From the NCBI RefSeq assembly GCF_002813915.1, contig NZ_CP019335.1:2339777-2403776 (forward strand): 64,000 bases of DNA, given 5' to 3'. Within the stretch, counting starts at the first letter, position 1, and every line of letters starts with the position of its first letter. Shown here piece after piece: positions 28,648 to 37,922 of the stretch. The translations under genes and the position numbers were made by a program. The notes beneath the pieces were generated by a model, which saw only the letters and a program-made list of their open reading frames with translations, was not told where the DNA came from and made no database searches. Source of the stretch: Tenacibaculum sp. SZ-18 (GTDB lineage: Bacteria > Bacteroidota > Bacteroidia > Flavobacteriales > Flavobacteriaceae).

Positions 28648-29691
28648 ATGAAATTAATAAAGCAAGCTTCTATCTTTAGTTTACTACTTATAATGCTAAA
28701 TTCTTGTGGTGAAGCAAGTTATAGGTTCAAAGTGAATACACCAAGTAAGACAACTCTTGGAGAAACAATTAGTATTAAGTTTGAACAATTAGAAGGAAAA
28801 AAGATTGATAGTATTCAGATATTTGCAGGCTCAAGAAAATTAATTGCTAAAAATAATGCTGCTTCATTAAACACAAATGATCTTGGCGTAGGAAAACACC
28901 TCATTAAAACGTTGGCTTTTATGCCTGGAAAGGTTAAAAGAATTAATAATTCGATTGAAGTATTTTCCAACAAAAAATATGAAAGTTATACTTACAAGAT
29001 TGTAAATGTATTTCCACATGATCCTAAAGCATTTACTCAAGGATTAGAATTTCATAATGGCTTCCTATATGAAACTACAGGACGAAACGGACAATCTTGG
29101 CTAAGAAAGATTGAGCTAGAAACGGGAAAAGTACTTCAACAGTATGATTTAAGCGATAAATATTTTGGTGAAGGAATGACCATCGTTGGAAATCAAATTT
29201 TTTGGTTGACATGGAAAGCAGGAAAAGGATTTATTTTTGACATAGATACTTTCAAAATAGTTAAAGAATTTAAATACCAAGAAAGTATAGAGGGCTGGGG
29301 ATTGACGCATTCAGACAACGAATTAATAAAGTCTGATGGAACAAATAAAATTTGGTTTTTAAACCCTCAAAATCATAAAGAAGAACGAAGTGTTCAAGTA
29401 TATACTGATAAGATTACATTAGAAAAATTGAATGAATTAGAATATATTAACGGAAAGATTTATGCGAATTACTGGCAAAAACCGTTTATCGCTATCATTA
29501 ACCCAAACAATGGTGTTGTTGATGGTGTTGTTGAGCTAAAAGGTTTAGTAACTGAAATTAAGAAAACACAAAAAATAGTTGATGGTGATGATGTATTAAA
29601 CGGAATTGCTTTTGACAAAGAAAACAATAGATTATTTGTTACGGGTAAAAATTGGGGGAAATTATTCGAAATCGAAATTATTAAGAAATAA
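28648..29691 (+). CDS. Glutaminyl-peptide cyclotransferase (beta-propeller type), lipoprotein
   Basis: This 347-residue protein has a lipoprotein signal (FSLLLIMLNSC, C20). After an Ig-like spacer (about 25-105), the cyclotransferase domain begins at about 110 with YKIVNVFPHDPKAFTQGLEF. It continues with GRNGQSWLRKIELETGKVL and EGWGLTHSDNELIKSDGTN, and ends with NGIAFDKENNRLFVTGKNWG. These are hallmarks of the plant/bacterial glutaminyl cyclase family, a five-bladed propeller that converts N-terminal Gln to pyroglutamate. As a lipoprotein it acts in the periplasm, probably on exported proteins that start with Gln after signal cleavage. Ten bases separate it from the next lipoprotein gene. Family assignment is strong. 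Confidence 0.9.
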   Translation: MKLIKQASIFSLLLIMLNSCGEASYRFKVNTPSKTTLGETISIKFEQLEGKKIDSIQIFAGSRKLIAKNNAASLNTNDLGVGKHLIKTLAFMPGKVKRINNSIEVFSNKKYESYTYKIVNVFPHDPKAFTQGLEFHNGFLYETTGRNGQSWLRKIELETGKVLQQYDLSDKYFGEGMTIVGNQIFWLTWKAGKGFIFDIDTFKIVKEFKYQESIEGWGLTHSDNELIKSDGTNKIWFLNPQNHKEERSVQVYTDKITLEKLNELEYINGKIYANYWQKPFIAIINPNNGVVDGVVELKGLVTEIKKTQKIVDGDDVLNGIAFDKENNRLFVTGKNWGKLFEIEIIKK

Positions 29692-29700
29692 CTAAATATT

Positions 29701-31212
29701 ATGAAATATATACAGACTGTGCTTATTCTTGCAATTATTGTGGCTATTAGTTCTTGTAGAAAAGATTTTAGTGCAGTTGCAAGCTCTGGTAATCTAGAGT
29801 TCTCTAAGGACACTGTATTTTTAGACACAATTTTCACCAATATTGGTTCCTCTACCTACAACTTAAAAGTGTATAATAGAAGTAGCAACGCCATAAGTAT
29901 TCCGCAAATTCGATTAGAAAATGGAATTACTTCTAACTATCGTTTAAATGTTGATGGGATTTCAGGCAAAGTATTTCAGGATATTGAAATATTAGCTAAT
30001 GATAGCCTTTTTGTTTTTGTCGAAACAACAATAGACTTCTCTGCTCTTCCAGATCCGTTATATTTAGATAAAATTTTATTTGATACTGGAGATAATCAAC
30101 AAGATGTTGATCTTGTTACTTTAGTTCAAGACGCAACATTTATTTTCCCAGAAAGAGATCCAATTACAATGGAAATCGATCAACTTACTTTGAATGGACA
30201 ACCTACGACTATTAGAGGTCGTTATTTGGAAGACAGCGAACTTACTTTCACTAAAGAAAAGCCATATGTTATTTACGGATATGCGGCCGTTCCACCCAAT
30301 AAAACCATGACAATTGAAGCAGGAGCTAGAATTCATTTCCATGACAACTCTGGTTTAATTGTAGACGAATTAGGAACTTTAAAAGTAAACGGAACATTAA
30401 GTGAAAAAGTTACCTTTGAAGGCGATCGTCTTGAACCTTTTTTCGATAAAGTTTCTGGTCAATGGGGAACTATTTGGATGCGCGCAGGAAGTAAAGATAA
30501 TGAACTTAATCATGCAATTATCAAAAATGGAGTTATCGGAGTTTTAGTCGATAGTCTAGGAACTGCTGGAGTACCAACTTTAAAAATTGAAAACTCTGAA
30601 ATCTACAATCAATCTAGCTTTGGAATTTTAGGAAGAGAAGCTCAAATTGAAGGAAATAATGTGGTCATTGGTGACGCAGGACAAGTATCATTGGCTGCTA
30701 CTGTAGGAGGATCATATAAATTTACACATTCCACTTTTGCAAATTATTGGAACAATAGTCTGCGCTCCCTACCTGCTGTACTAGTGAATAATTTCTTCGT
30801 CTTTGAAAATGAACAAGGACAAGAAATTACAGATACAAGAAACTTAATTGCCGCTAACTTTACAAATTGTATCATCAATGGTAGTAACAATATTGAATTT
30901 GTTATCGACAGAGTAGATGGTGGTGGATTGTTTAATTATTTCATTGAAAATTGTTTAATTGAATTTGATGATTTCAATAATAATTTCGCTAACAATAACG
31001 AATTAAATTTTAGCAATACTTCTCACTACTTGAATAATATTATTAACGGAAATCCTGATTTTATTGGAAGATTTGACGAAGACTTCAGAATTGGTGACCA
31101 AAGTGATGCTATAAATAAAGCAAAGGCAACTATTTTCTCAATTGACTTATTAGGAATTAATAGATCTGGTTCTCCAGATATAGGTGCTTATCAACATATT
31201 ATTCCCGAGTAA
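29701..31212 (+). CDS. Lipoprotein with right-handed beta-helix-like C-terminus
   Basis: This 503-residue protein has a lipoprotein signal (IIVAISSCRKDF, C19). Residues of about 30-150 resemble an Ig/abnormal-spindle-like domain (LDTIFTNIGSSTYNLKVYNRS). From about 185 repeated hydrophobic strands and turns such as IEAGARIHFHDNSGLIVDELG and GTLKVNGTLSEKVTFEGDRL suggest a parallel beta-helix. The end (INRSGSPDIGAYQHI) is typical of 'choice-of-anchor' and pectate-lyase-like helices. No catalytic residues can be named. It follows the glutaminyl cyclase gene by 10 bases, and this pairing looks conserved in related bacteria as far as I remember. The function is unknown. Confidence 0.82.
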   Translation: MKYIQTVLILAIIVAISSCRKDFSAVASSGNLEFSKDTVFLDTIFTNIGSSTYNLKVYNRSSNAISIPQIRLENGITSNYRLNVDGISGKVFQDIEILANDSLFVFVETTIDFSALPDPLYLDKILFDTGDNQQDVDLVTLVQDATFIFPERDPITMEIDQLTLNGQPTTIRGRYLEDSELTFTKEKPYVIYGYAAVPPNKTMTIEAGARIHFHDNSGLIVDELGTLKVNGTLSEKVTFEGDRLEPFFDKVSGQWGTIWMRAGSKDNELNHAIIKNGVIGVLVDSLGTAGVPTLKIENSEIYNQSSFGILGREAQIEGNNVVIGDAGQVSLAATVGGSYKFTHSTFANYWNNSLRSLPAVLVNNFFVFENEQGQEITDTRNLIAANFTNCIINGSNNIEFVIDRVDGGGLFNYFIENCLIEFDDFNNNFANNNELNFSNTSHYLNNIINGNPDFIGRFDEDFRIGDQSDAINKAKATIFSIDLLGINRSGSPDIGAYQHIIPE

Positions 31213-31348
31213 TTTAAGTGATGTTATTCATTTAACTAAACACTTCCTACCTTTTATCGAATTTTATTTAAAACATTGAAATTCTGCATTATATTTGTAG
31301 TAAAGTTTGTTTCATTATAATTATTTATAGTAGTTAATTTGGTTTGTA

Positions 31349-31384
31349 AAGGACTATTTGTTAAGGATAACGAGTAGTCCTTTC
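31349..31384. terminator. Hairpin between convergent genes
   Basis: AAAGGACTA (31349-31357) and TAGTCCTTT (31376-31384) form a perfect 9-base stem with an 18-base loop. It lies between the beta-helix gene and the end of the next gene. T runs are short, so its strength is uncertain. Confidence 0.5.
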
Positions 31385-31407
31385 TATTTATACAATTTTC
31401 ACTAATC

Positions 31408-32409
31408 TTACTTTGAGATTAAGTTGAAAAATTCTTGCTTATCATCTAAAATTAAAGCCAAATATTTTGCTTTATTCTTAATTCCATAAATAGTTTCAAA
31501 CTCAACTATTTCTTTAAAATGTATAATTGTATTATGCCCACACAACTTCCCTAAAAATGAAAAGTACTTTATATTGTCATCTTCAAAATCCTTAGAACTT
31601 AACTCTATTTTGTCTATATTTTCTAAAGGAATATTAGCATAACCAGCAAATCCAAATCTTAAAATTAAACAATCATTTTCCGTATCAAGAAGAATTGGTC
31701 TTTTCTTCATTGACCTAAACAATGCTAGAAATTGCAATAAAGCATAAACGCTTAAAAGAGTTAAAATCCATGCAATTATAATGCTCCATTTTTCTAGTAG
31801 TAGGTGTAATACAAAGGTTTCGATTAACATAACTAAAATAATCCCCAGAAACACTCCATTGTAAGTTCCTTCTTTATGATAACTATATGAATTTTCTTTG
31901 GATGGAGCTTTTTTCCAATCAAAAAACAAGTAATAAAAAACAGATATTTCAGTTGCTAAAAAGTGGGCTATTTTCTTTGAAAACACTTCGGTAGTTGCCA
32001 TTTGAATCGTATCAAAAAAATCAACAGATTTGGAATTTTGCTTAAATGTTTTGAACAACAATCTTGCTTTATAAAAAATAAAACCAAATATCCCTAGCTC
32101 AACAACAGGAATAATAAAATCTTTAATCAAGACCAATAAATCCTGATCTGATTTTGGAAGTGAAAAACTTGCTAAAAAAGTTGATAGTATAAATACAGAT
32201 ATGACCGTAATTTTCGGAACTTCTTTTGTTCTTATAAGAAGAAAGTAGATGAAAGGAATCGTTACTAAAAAGTCAATTATAATGTAATTAGCGTAACTGT
32301 TATTATAAAAACTTGACTTTAAAAGAAGAACTAAACTTAAAAGAAGAAAAGCAGGAATAATTATAAAATTAAACCTGCTGCAATGTTTATATAATGTTAA
32401 CATAATCAA
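31408..32409 (-). CDS. Integral membrane protein of unknown function
   Basis: This 333-residue protein has about six to seven transmembrane helices. They are grouped as four near the N-terminus (including FIIIPAFLLLSLVLLL, TVISVFILSTFLASFS, VELGIFGFIFYKARLLF) and a pair at about 185-235. The C-terminal 100 residues are soluble and look like a PH-like beta domain (LRFGFAGYANIPLENIDKIEL, IIHFKEIVEFETIYG). Its start is an ATG at 32409; an upstream AT-rich region of about 240 bases separates it from the DUF898 gene on the other strand. I do not recognise a family. Possibly an envelope or lipid-related protein, but that is only suggested by the fold guess. Confidence 0.75.
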   Translation of the reverse strand: MIMLTLYKHCSRFNFIIIPAFLLLSLVLLLKSSFYNNSYANYIIIDFLVTIPFIYFLLIRTKEVPKITVISVFILSTFLASFSLPKSDQDLLVLIKDFIIPVVELGIFGFIFYKARLLFKTFKQNSKSVDFFDTIQMATTEVFSKKIAHFLATEISVFYYLFFDWKKAPSKENSYSYHKEGTYNGVFLGIILVMLIETFVLHLLLEKWSIIIAWILTLLSVYALLQFLALFRSMKKRPILLDTENDCLILRFGFAGYANIPLENIDKIELSSKDFEDDNIKYFSFLGKLCGHNTIIHFKEIVEFETIYGIKNKAKYLALILDDKQEFFNLISK

Positions 32410-32651
32410 ACAATTATTATTATTAGTATCACTAATTCTTGTTTTGTTACATGAAAATAAAATTAATTCTAACTTTTTTCACATAATAAATTCTAAAAAA
32501 AAGTGATTCTTTTTTGATAGACTTTAAAAAAGTTTTAATAAAAAATTAAGTTTAAAAGAGAACTAAAAAACTAATTTCACAATAAAAAATCAAAAGTTGT
32601 ATAACAAAAAATAAAATCGCAATTTTGATTTATTAATTAGCAAACTATTTT

Positions 32652-33623
32652 ATGGAAGGTTTTTCAGGGCTTTTTTCTGATAAAAAGGGATTTAATTATT
32701 TTGGAAAAGGGAGTGAATTTGCGCTTATCCTTTTCAAGAACATTCTCTTAACTATTATAACTCTCGGAATTTATTATCCTTGGGCTAAAGTTGAAATTTT
32801 AAAGTATCATTATCAATCAACAGAAATTGATAAAAATTCATTTGTATTTAATGGAACAGCAAAAGAAGTATTTTTTGGATTTTTGAAAGTTTATGCGATT
32901 GTATTTATTTTTTATTTACTTCTGGGATATGGAGTTAGTATAGAAAGCCCTAAATTTATGGGAATTACTTTAGGAGTTTTTTACTTATTCTTCCTTCTGT
33001 TAATTCCTTTCGCTATTCACGGTGCTATTCGATATAGAGCTTCAAGGAGTTCTTGGAAAGGAATTCATTTTTCATATCTTGGAGACAAAATGGAATTGTT
33101 CTGGAAATTTCTTATTGGAACATTAATTACAATTTTAACTTTAGGAATATATGGCGCTTGGTTTAGCATCGATTTAAGAAAATATATTTTCAGTCACTTG
33201 CGTTTTGGAAATTTATCATTTGACTTTAAAGGTGAAGGAAGCACATTTTTTTTAATCAACCTGAAATTCTTTTTCTTATCTATCCTTACCTTAGGAATTT
33301 ACTCTATTTGGTATATAAAAGAATTATTTTCTTACTATGCCGAGAACACAACCATTACGCAGAATGGAAGAGAAGTTAATTTTCGTTTCAATGCAAAACC
33401 AGGAGATGTTTTTGAGCTTTTAATTGTTAATTTTTTATTAGCAGTGGCAACTTTAGGTATCGCAACTCCTTGGATTATAATAAGGACACAAACTTTTATT
33501 TTCAGGTTTTTAGAAATTGAAGAAGGACTAAACACAGGCTCTATTCAAAAAATAAATTACGATAATTATACAGATGCATCAGGAGATAGTTTTTTAGATT
33601 TCTTAGATCTTGATCTTTTATAA
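32652..33623 (+). CDS. DUF898 (YjgN-like) membrane protein
   Basis: This 323-residue protein has about six to eight transmembrane helices in two repeated units with the family signature LTIITLGIYYPWAKVEILKYHY and again LSILTLGIYSIWYIKELFSYY. FNGTAKEVFFGFLKVY is also typical. YjgN/DUF898 proteins are inner-membrane proteins of unknown function. The gene leads a run with spacings of 11 (SDR), 5 (SprT) and 16 (GDP-mannose pyrophosphorylase) bases. That spacing suggests one transcript, though the products are biochemically unrelated. The ATG at 32652 is the natural start; upstream sequence is AT-rich without an exact promoter consensus. Confidence 0.88.
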   Translation: MEGFSGLFSDKKGFNYFGKGSEFALILFKNILLTIITLGIYYPWAKVEILKYHYQSTEIDKNSFVFNGTAKEVFFGFLKVYAIVFIFYLLLGYGVSIESPKFMGITLGVFYLFFLLLIPFAIHGAIRYRASRSSWKGIHFSYLGDKMELFWKFLIGTLITILTLGIYGAWFSIDLRKYIFSHLRFGNLSFDFKGEGSTFFLINLKFFFLSILTLGIYSIWYIKELFSYYAENTTITQNGREVNFRFNAKPGDVFELLIVNFLLAVATLGIATPWIIIRTQTFIFRFLEIEEGLNTGSIQKINYDNYTDASGDSFLDFLDLDLL

Positions 33624-33634
33624 TAGCCCAATTA

Positions 33635-34318
33635 ATGAAGAAAAAAATAGTTATTACAGGTACCAGCAGAGGAATTGGTTTTGAATTAGCACAACAATTC
33701 GCACTAGCTGGTCATCAAGTTATTGCGCTTTCTCGTAATAGCAAGCCATTAGAAAAAATAAATCACAATAATATACTTGCTATATCAACAGATTTAATGA
33801 ATACAAATTCATTAGAAAAATCAGCTTCAATAATTCTGGAAAAATTTGGTTATGTTGATATTCTAATTAACAATGCTGGAATGTTAGTTAACAAACCTTT
33901 TGAAGAATTAACTTCTGAAGATTTCTTGAAAGTTTATCAAGTAAATGTTTTCGCTGTTGCACAACTTACGCAGAAACTAATTCCTAGTATGAAAAGTGGA
34001 AGCCATGTTGTAACAATAAGTAGTATGGGTGGAATTCAAGGAAGCATGAAGTTTCCAGGATTAGCTGCTTATAGCTCTGCCAAAGGAGCCGTCATTACGT
34101 TATCTGAATTATTAGCAGAAGAATATAAAGAAAAAGAAGTAGCGTTTAATGTTTTAGCCCTTGGTGCAGTACAAACAGAAATGTTAGAAGAAGCTTTCCC
34201 AGGATATCAAGCGCCAATTACAGCAAAAGAAATGGCAGATTACATTTTCAATTTTGCTTTATCAGGAAACAAAATTTACAATGGAAAGGTATTACAAGTT
34301 TCGAGTTCAACACCGTAA
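33635..34318 (+). CDS. Short-chain dehydrogenase/reductase
   Basis: This 227-residue cytosolic oxidoreductase is of the classical SDR type. The cofactor motif is TGTSRGIG at residues 8-15; the NNAG motif and the active-site YSSAK (with the serine SSMGG upstream) are present. The basic SR (ALSRNSKP) after the second strand suggests NADP preference. The substrate is unknown. It lies 11 bases after the DUF898 gene and 5 bases before the TTG start of the SprT-like gene, so all three are probably translated from one message. Length is at the short end for classical SDRs but complete. Confidence 0.9.
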   Translation: MKKKIVITGTSRGIGFELAQQFALAGHQVIALSRNSKPLEKINHNNILAISTDLMNTNSLEKSASIILEKFGYVDILINNAGMLVNKPFEELTSEDFLKVYQVNVFAVAQLTQKLIPSMKSGSHVVTISSMGGIQGSMKFPGLAAYSSAKGAVITLSELLAEEYKEKEVAFNVLALGAVQTEMLEEAFPGYQAPITAKEMADYIFNFALSGNKIYNGKVLQVSSSTP

Positions 34319-34323
34319 TTTAA

Positions 34324-34917
34324 TTGGAAAATATCCTACAAAAATACATAGCTAAAAAATCAATTCCTCTAGTAGTTTACTTAATTAATGAACACAAAGT
34401 AAATCTGAAAATTGTAAACGAAAGACAAACAAAACATGGTGATTTTAGAGCTTTACAAAATGGTAAAACTCAAATTACTGTAAACAATAATTTGAATAAG
34501 CATCAATTCTTGTTAACCTTAATCCATGAAATCGCTCATCATGTAACCTATAAAAAATTTGGACGAGTTCAACCACATGGTAAAGAATGGAAAACTGTTT
34601 TTCAGCATTTAATGTTACCTTTTATACAACCAGATATTTACCCTCCACACATTCTTCCTTATCTGGCGAATCACATGAAAAATCCGAAAGCCAGTACTGA
34701 TGCAGATGTAAAATTATCATTAGTATTAAGAGAAGGTATGGCAAAACCGGGAAAGAGTTTTATATTTGATATTCCTATGGAAAGTGTATTTCAATACAAA
34801 AACACGCTTTACAGACGCGGAAATAAGAGAAGAACACGCTATGAGTGCATTAATTTATCGAACAAACGCGTTTATCTGTTTAATCAGAATGTAGAAGTTT
34901 TACCCGTAAATCAATAA
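34324..34917 (+). CDS. SprT-like zinc metallopeptidase domain protein
   Basis: This 197-residue protein has the SprT-type motif LIHEIAHHV, with putative zinc ligands H68 and H72, catalytic E69, and a third ligand H85 (VQPHGKEWK). The C-terminal part is basic and has no full zinc ribbon (only one Cys). The start is TTG at 34324, five bases after the SDR stop; the next in-frame ATG would remove the active site. SprT relatives of the SPRTN type cleave DNA-protein crosslinks in eukaryotes, but bacterial members are uncharacterised. It lies 16 bases before the GDP-mannose pyrophosphorylase gene. Confidence 0.87.
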   Translation: MENILQKYIAKKSIPLVVYLINEHKVNLKIVNERQTKHGDFRALQNGKTQITVNNNLNKHQFLLTLIHEIAHHVTYKKFGRVQPHGKEWKTVFQHLMLPFIQPDIYPPHILPYLANHMKNPKASTDADVKLSLVLREGMAKPGKSFIFDIPMESVFQYKNTLYRRGNKRRTRYECINLSNKRVYLFNQNVEVLPVNQ

Positions 34918-34933
34918 CCCATAAGAACTCACT

Positions 34934-36010
34934 ATGAAGAATAATTTTTATGCCGTAATTATGGCTGGTGGAGTCGGATCTAGATTCTGGCCAGTTAGTA
35001 CACAAAAGTTTCCAAAGCAATTTCATGACATGTTAGGAACTGGACAATCTTTAATTCAACGAACGTTTGAACGTATTAATGAATTGGTTCCAACAAGCAA
35101 TATTATGATTGCTACAAATGAAAACTACGAGAAATTAGTACTTCAACAAATTCCTCAGTTAAACACGAAACAGTTATTACTTGAGCCAGAAATGAGAAAT
35201 ACTGCGCCTTGTATTTTATATTCGGCATTAAAAATTTATAATCAAAACCCAGAGGCTGTTATTCTTGTTGCGCCATCTGATCATTGGATCAAAGATGAAA
35301 GTGAATTTTTAAGAAACATAAAAACGTCATTTGAAGCTTGTGCTAACAAGGATATTCTAATGACTTTAGGAATTCAACCTGATCATCCGAATACTGGTTA
35401 TGGTTACATTCAATATGAAAACGCTGATTCTGAAATAAAAAAAGTAAAAAACTTTACTGAAAAACCTGACTTAGCAACTGCTGAATCATTTCTTGAAAGT
35501 GGTGACTACCTTTGGAATGCAGGAATTTTTGTTTGGTCTGCTAAAAGTATTCTGAAAGCATTTAAAGCTTATTTGCCTGAAATGGTAGCTGTTCTTGACG
35601 ATGGAAATAATGTTTACAATACAGACTTTGAAGACGATTTCATTAAAAACAACTACAAAGATTGTGAGAATATTTCTATTGACTTTGGAATCATGGAACG
35701 TGCAGAAAATGTTCATGTACTACCTGTAGATTTCGGCTGGAATGATTTAGGGACCTGGGGATCTTTATATGGTAAACTAAAGAAAGACGAAGACGATAAT
35801 GCAGTTGTAGGAGCCAATGTTATATTTAGAGATGCTAGAGGAAACATGATTCGTACTGAAAACGGAAAACGTGTTGTTATTCAAGGATTGGAAGATTTTA
35901 TTGTGGTTGAAAAGAAAGATATTATAATGATTTGTCCAAGAAAGGATGACCAAGATATCAAAAAAATCATGGCAGAAGCTCGTGATTCTTTCGGTAAAAA
36001 ATTCGTTTAA
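34934..36010 (+). CDS. Mannose-1-phosphate guanylyltransferase
   Basis: This 358-residue nucleotidyltransferase makes GDP-mannose from mannose-1-phosphate and GTP. The N-terminal signature MAGGVGSRFWPVSTQKFPKQ (GGxGxRxWPxS..PKQF) is diagnostic. It lacks the C-terminal phosphomannose isomerase domain, so it is the monofunctional type. LLEPEMRNTAPCILYS, FTEKPD and SIDFGIMERAENVHVLPVDFGWND are further conserved parts. The product feeds polysaccharide, O-antigen or glycoprotein synthesis in the envelope; no glycosyltransferase cluster is adjacent. It is probably the fourth gene of the DUF898-SDR-SprT run. Confidence 0.95.
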   Translation: MKNNFYAVIMAGGVGSRFWPVSTQKFPKQFHDMLGTGQSLIQRTFERINELVPTSNIMIATNENYEKLVLQQIPQLNTKQLLLEPEMRNTAPCILYSALKIYNQNPEAVILVAPSDHWIKDESEFLRNIKTSFEACANKDILMTLGIQPDHPNTGYGYIQYENADSEIKKVKNFTEKPDLATAESFLESGDYLWNAGIFVWSAKSILKAFKAYLPEMVAVLDDGNNVYNTDFEDDFIKNNYKDCENISIDFGIMERAENVHVLPVDFGWNDLGTWGSLYGKLKKDEDDNAVVGANVIFRDARGNMIRTENGKRVVIQGLEDFIVVEKKDIIMICPRKDDQDIKKIMAEARDSFGKKFV

Positions 36011-36067
36011 TCTTTAGGAATAACTCAATTCTTTAAAACCCTTATTTAAAAAAAATTATCCATTAAG

Positions 36068-36697
36068 TTGGGATTAGATATTACACATTTACAAGTTGTA
36101 CCTAACAAAGAATTTGACTCTTTTACATTACTAAAAGAGGAAATCAAATCTTCATTGAAAGATGTAAATCTTCTGTCTGAGAATATTTTTTCAAGAGCTT
36201 TTACAAAAGGTATTTGGGAATATGTTGCTGTTTTTCGAAATGATGAAGAACTACAATTGGGAAAATCAATTCTTTTAAATAAGAAAGATGGATTTACTGA
36301 TTTTAAACTATTCGCAACAGAAACTAATCCTGAATTGAAAAAATTAATTGTAAATTTTGAAGATTATAACCAACTGAATAGCTTTAATAAACATATCTTT
36401 AATGATAAGTTTACTGTAGATAGAAAATTGCAAATTCCTTATAAGAGTATCTCCTACGAAGGTGAACTTATGAAAGAAGTTGCTTACTTTAAAGAAATTG
36501 GTTATCAAAGAAAAGGAATGGATTCAACATTTTACAATTTTTACGAGAACGAAAGTTTTTATTGTCAATTAGAAAATTTTCAAAAACTTTTAGATTTCAA
36601 TCATCCAAATAACCATATGTATCAAGAAGGAAATATTCAAAAACACTTTTTGAACTCCTACATCAAAGGAAAAAGCATTTTACATATAGATTGGTAA
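36068..36697 (+). CDS. Unknown cytosolic protein, TTG start
   Basis: This 209-residue protein begins with TTG (MGLDITHLQVVPNKEFDSF); no ATG lies near the start. There is no signal peptide or membrane helix. The composition is charged and aromatic-rich, with clusters such as SFNKHIFNDKFTVDR and FYENESFYCQLENFQ. I do not recognise a family. It follows the mannose-1-phosphate guanylyltransferase by 57 bases and may be read from the same message. The open frame of 209 codons in AT-rich DNA makes it very likely real. Confidence 0.7.
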   Translation: MGLDITHLQVVPNKEFDSFTLLKEEIKSSLKDVNLLSENIFSRAFTKGIWEYVAVFRNDEELQLGKSILLNKKDGFTDFKLFATETNPELKKLIVNFEDYNQLNSFNKHIFNDKFTVDRKLQIPYKSISYEGELMKEVAYFKEIGYQRKGMDSTFYNFYENESFYCQLENFQKLLDFNHPNNHMYQEGNIQKHFLNSYIKGKSILHIDW

Positions 36698-37040
36698 TAT
36701 ATAAGACATAGGCCTTTCATATTTGCTACTATATTTTTACTCATTAATGTTCTCACTTTTTGAGCATTTTTTATTACCGAATAAACGCATCATATGTAAG
36801 TATTAATATTGTTTTATCAATGATACATGGACATATGATTGGTATTGAAAACCAATTTTTTGCGTTCTTCGATCTACCTGTTTCTTACCTCTATTTTCAT
36901 TTACAAAATTTCTCATTCTGCAAAAGATAAACTAGAATTGTTCATTATTATATTGATTCTTTTCACATTGTTCCCTTTTTTAAACTTTAACGGAGTTTAA
37001 AGAATTATCAATAAACCTAAGTCTATTATTTAAAAATAAA
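36698..37040. other. Intergenic region with one small membrane ORF
   Basis: AT-rich sequence. The only coding candidate is the 51-codon hydrophobic ORF at 36845-37000. Between 36698 and 36840 I see nothing I can support. Confidence 0.5.
36845..37000 (+). CDS. Predicted 51-residue membrane protein, TTG start
   Basis: A small frame from TTG at 36845 (or TTG 36839) to TAA at 36998-37000 encodes MKTNFLRSSIYLFLTSIFIY, then KISHSAKDKLELFII, then a second hydrophobic helix ending LFPFLNFNGV. Two membrane helices separated by a charged loop (HSAKDKLE) are a protein-like arrangement. A TGA just upstream bounds the frame. An ATG-started frame at 36820 overlaps it but stops after about 37 codons and looks less protein-like. 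It lies 40 bases before the HAD gene. No family is recognised. Confidence 0.4.
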   Translation: MKTNFLRSSIYLFLTSIFIYKISHSAKDKLELFIIILILFTLFPFLNFNGV

Positions 37041-37710
37041 TTGAATATAAGTTTTGATCTTGATGGAACATTAATACCTTATAATGAGGAATTCGAAGCC
37101 GAAAAAAGAGGATTTAATAGAAGATTTTAGGTATAGAAAAATAAGAAAAGGATCTAGAGATTTAATACTTCTTCTTCAAAACAAAGGACATTCAATCAAT
37201 ATCTACACCGCTTCATTTAGAAATAAACATCAAATCAGAAAAACCTTCGAGTATTATGGTATCAAGGTTGATAAAATCATCAACCAAAAAGATAATAGTT
37301 CTGTTTTAAGAAATGAAAACTATAGTGCTTCTAAATATCTACCTGCTTTTAATTTCGATTTACATATTGATGATTTAACAGGTGTTGATTTGGAAAGTAA
37401 AAACTTAAACTTTACTGCAATAATAATTAAATCTTTTGAAGCTAATTGGGGAAAGTTAGAAATTCAAAAAGTAATTGAATTAGAAAAATTATACTTTGAA
37501 TTTACACATTTTAAAAGAATGAAAATGATGGAGCAATTCTTTAAAGAAAAATCGCAAGCCAATACTTTTTACACACCCCAATATGAAACTTCAAAGTCCA
37601 TTAATTTAATATTTGAAAACACGAATAATTTTACACCAGAAATTATCAATAATATTGAAAATCAATTATCAAAAGTAAAAAGCAAGAAGCATTTTGGAGA
37701 CTCTCAATAG
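37041..37710 (+). pseudogene. HAD-like phosphatase gene broken by a single-base frameshift
   Basis: From TTG 37041 the frame reads MNISFDLDGTLIPYNEEFEA and stops at 37130, giving the HAD motif I DLDGT. The remaining protein continues in the next frame (visible as an ORF from 37084 to 37710). It contains RKIRKGSRDLILLLQ, GHSINIYTASFRNK (motif II region), and FDLHIDDLTG (motif IV acidic pair). Removing one A from the six-A run at 37102-37107 joins both into one reading frame of about 222 residues. Either the gene is inactivated or the run contains a sequencing or slippage error. Small HAD hydrolases of this layout occur in Bacteroidota; the substrate is unknown. Confidence 0.75.
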
Positions 37711-37901
37711 CATAATTATGAAATTCATGTTCTTAGTTTCGTTAAACAAAAACAACCAAAATTAACTAATCAACTTCCTACAATATAAAATCCACATTAC
37801 CGAAATTAGATAAAATATAGAGTTCTATAACTCAAAACAGTCAAATTACACAATTTTTCTGACAAACTTTAACAAAACCAATAGCTTAAACAATTTTGGA
37901 C

Positions 37902-37909
37902 TAATTTTG
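37902..37909 (+). promoter_or_regulatory. -7 box candidate for the OmpA-like gene
   Basis: TAATTTTG matches TAnnTTTG, about 100 bases before the ATG at 38007. No TTG lies at the right distance upstream, so only half of the consensus is present. A 9-base hairpin follows in the predicted leader. Confidence 0.3.
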
Positions 37910-37922
37910 GCGTTTTCTTTTT

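Noticed and set aside
36820..36934. ATG-started frame MIHGHMIGIENQ overlapping the 51-residue ORF
   Set aside because: It stops after about 37 codons and is less membrane-protein-like than the overlapping TTG frame.
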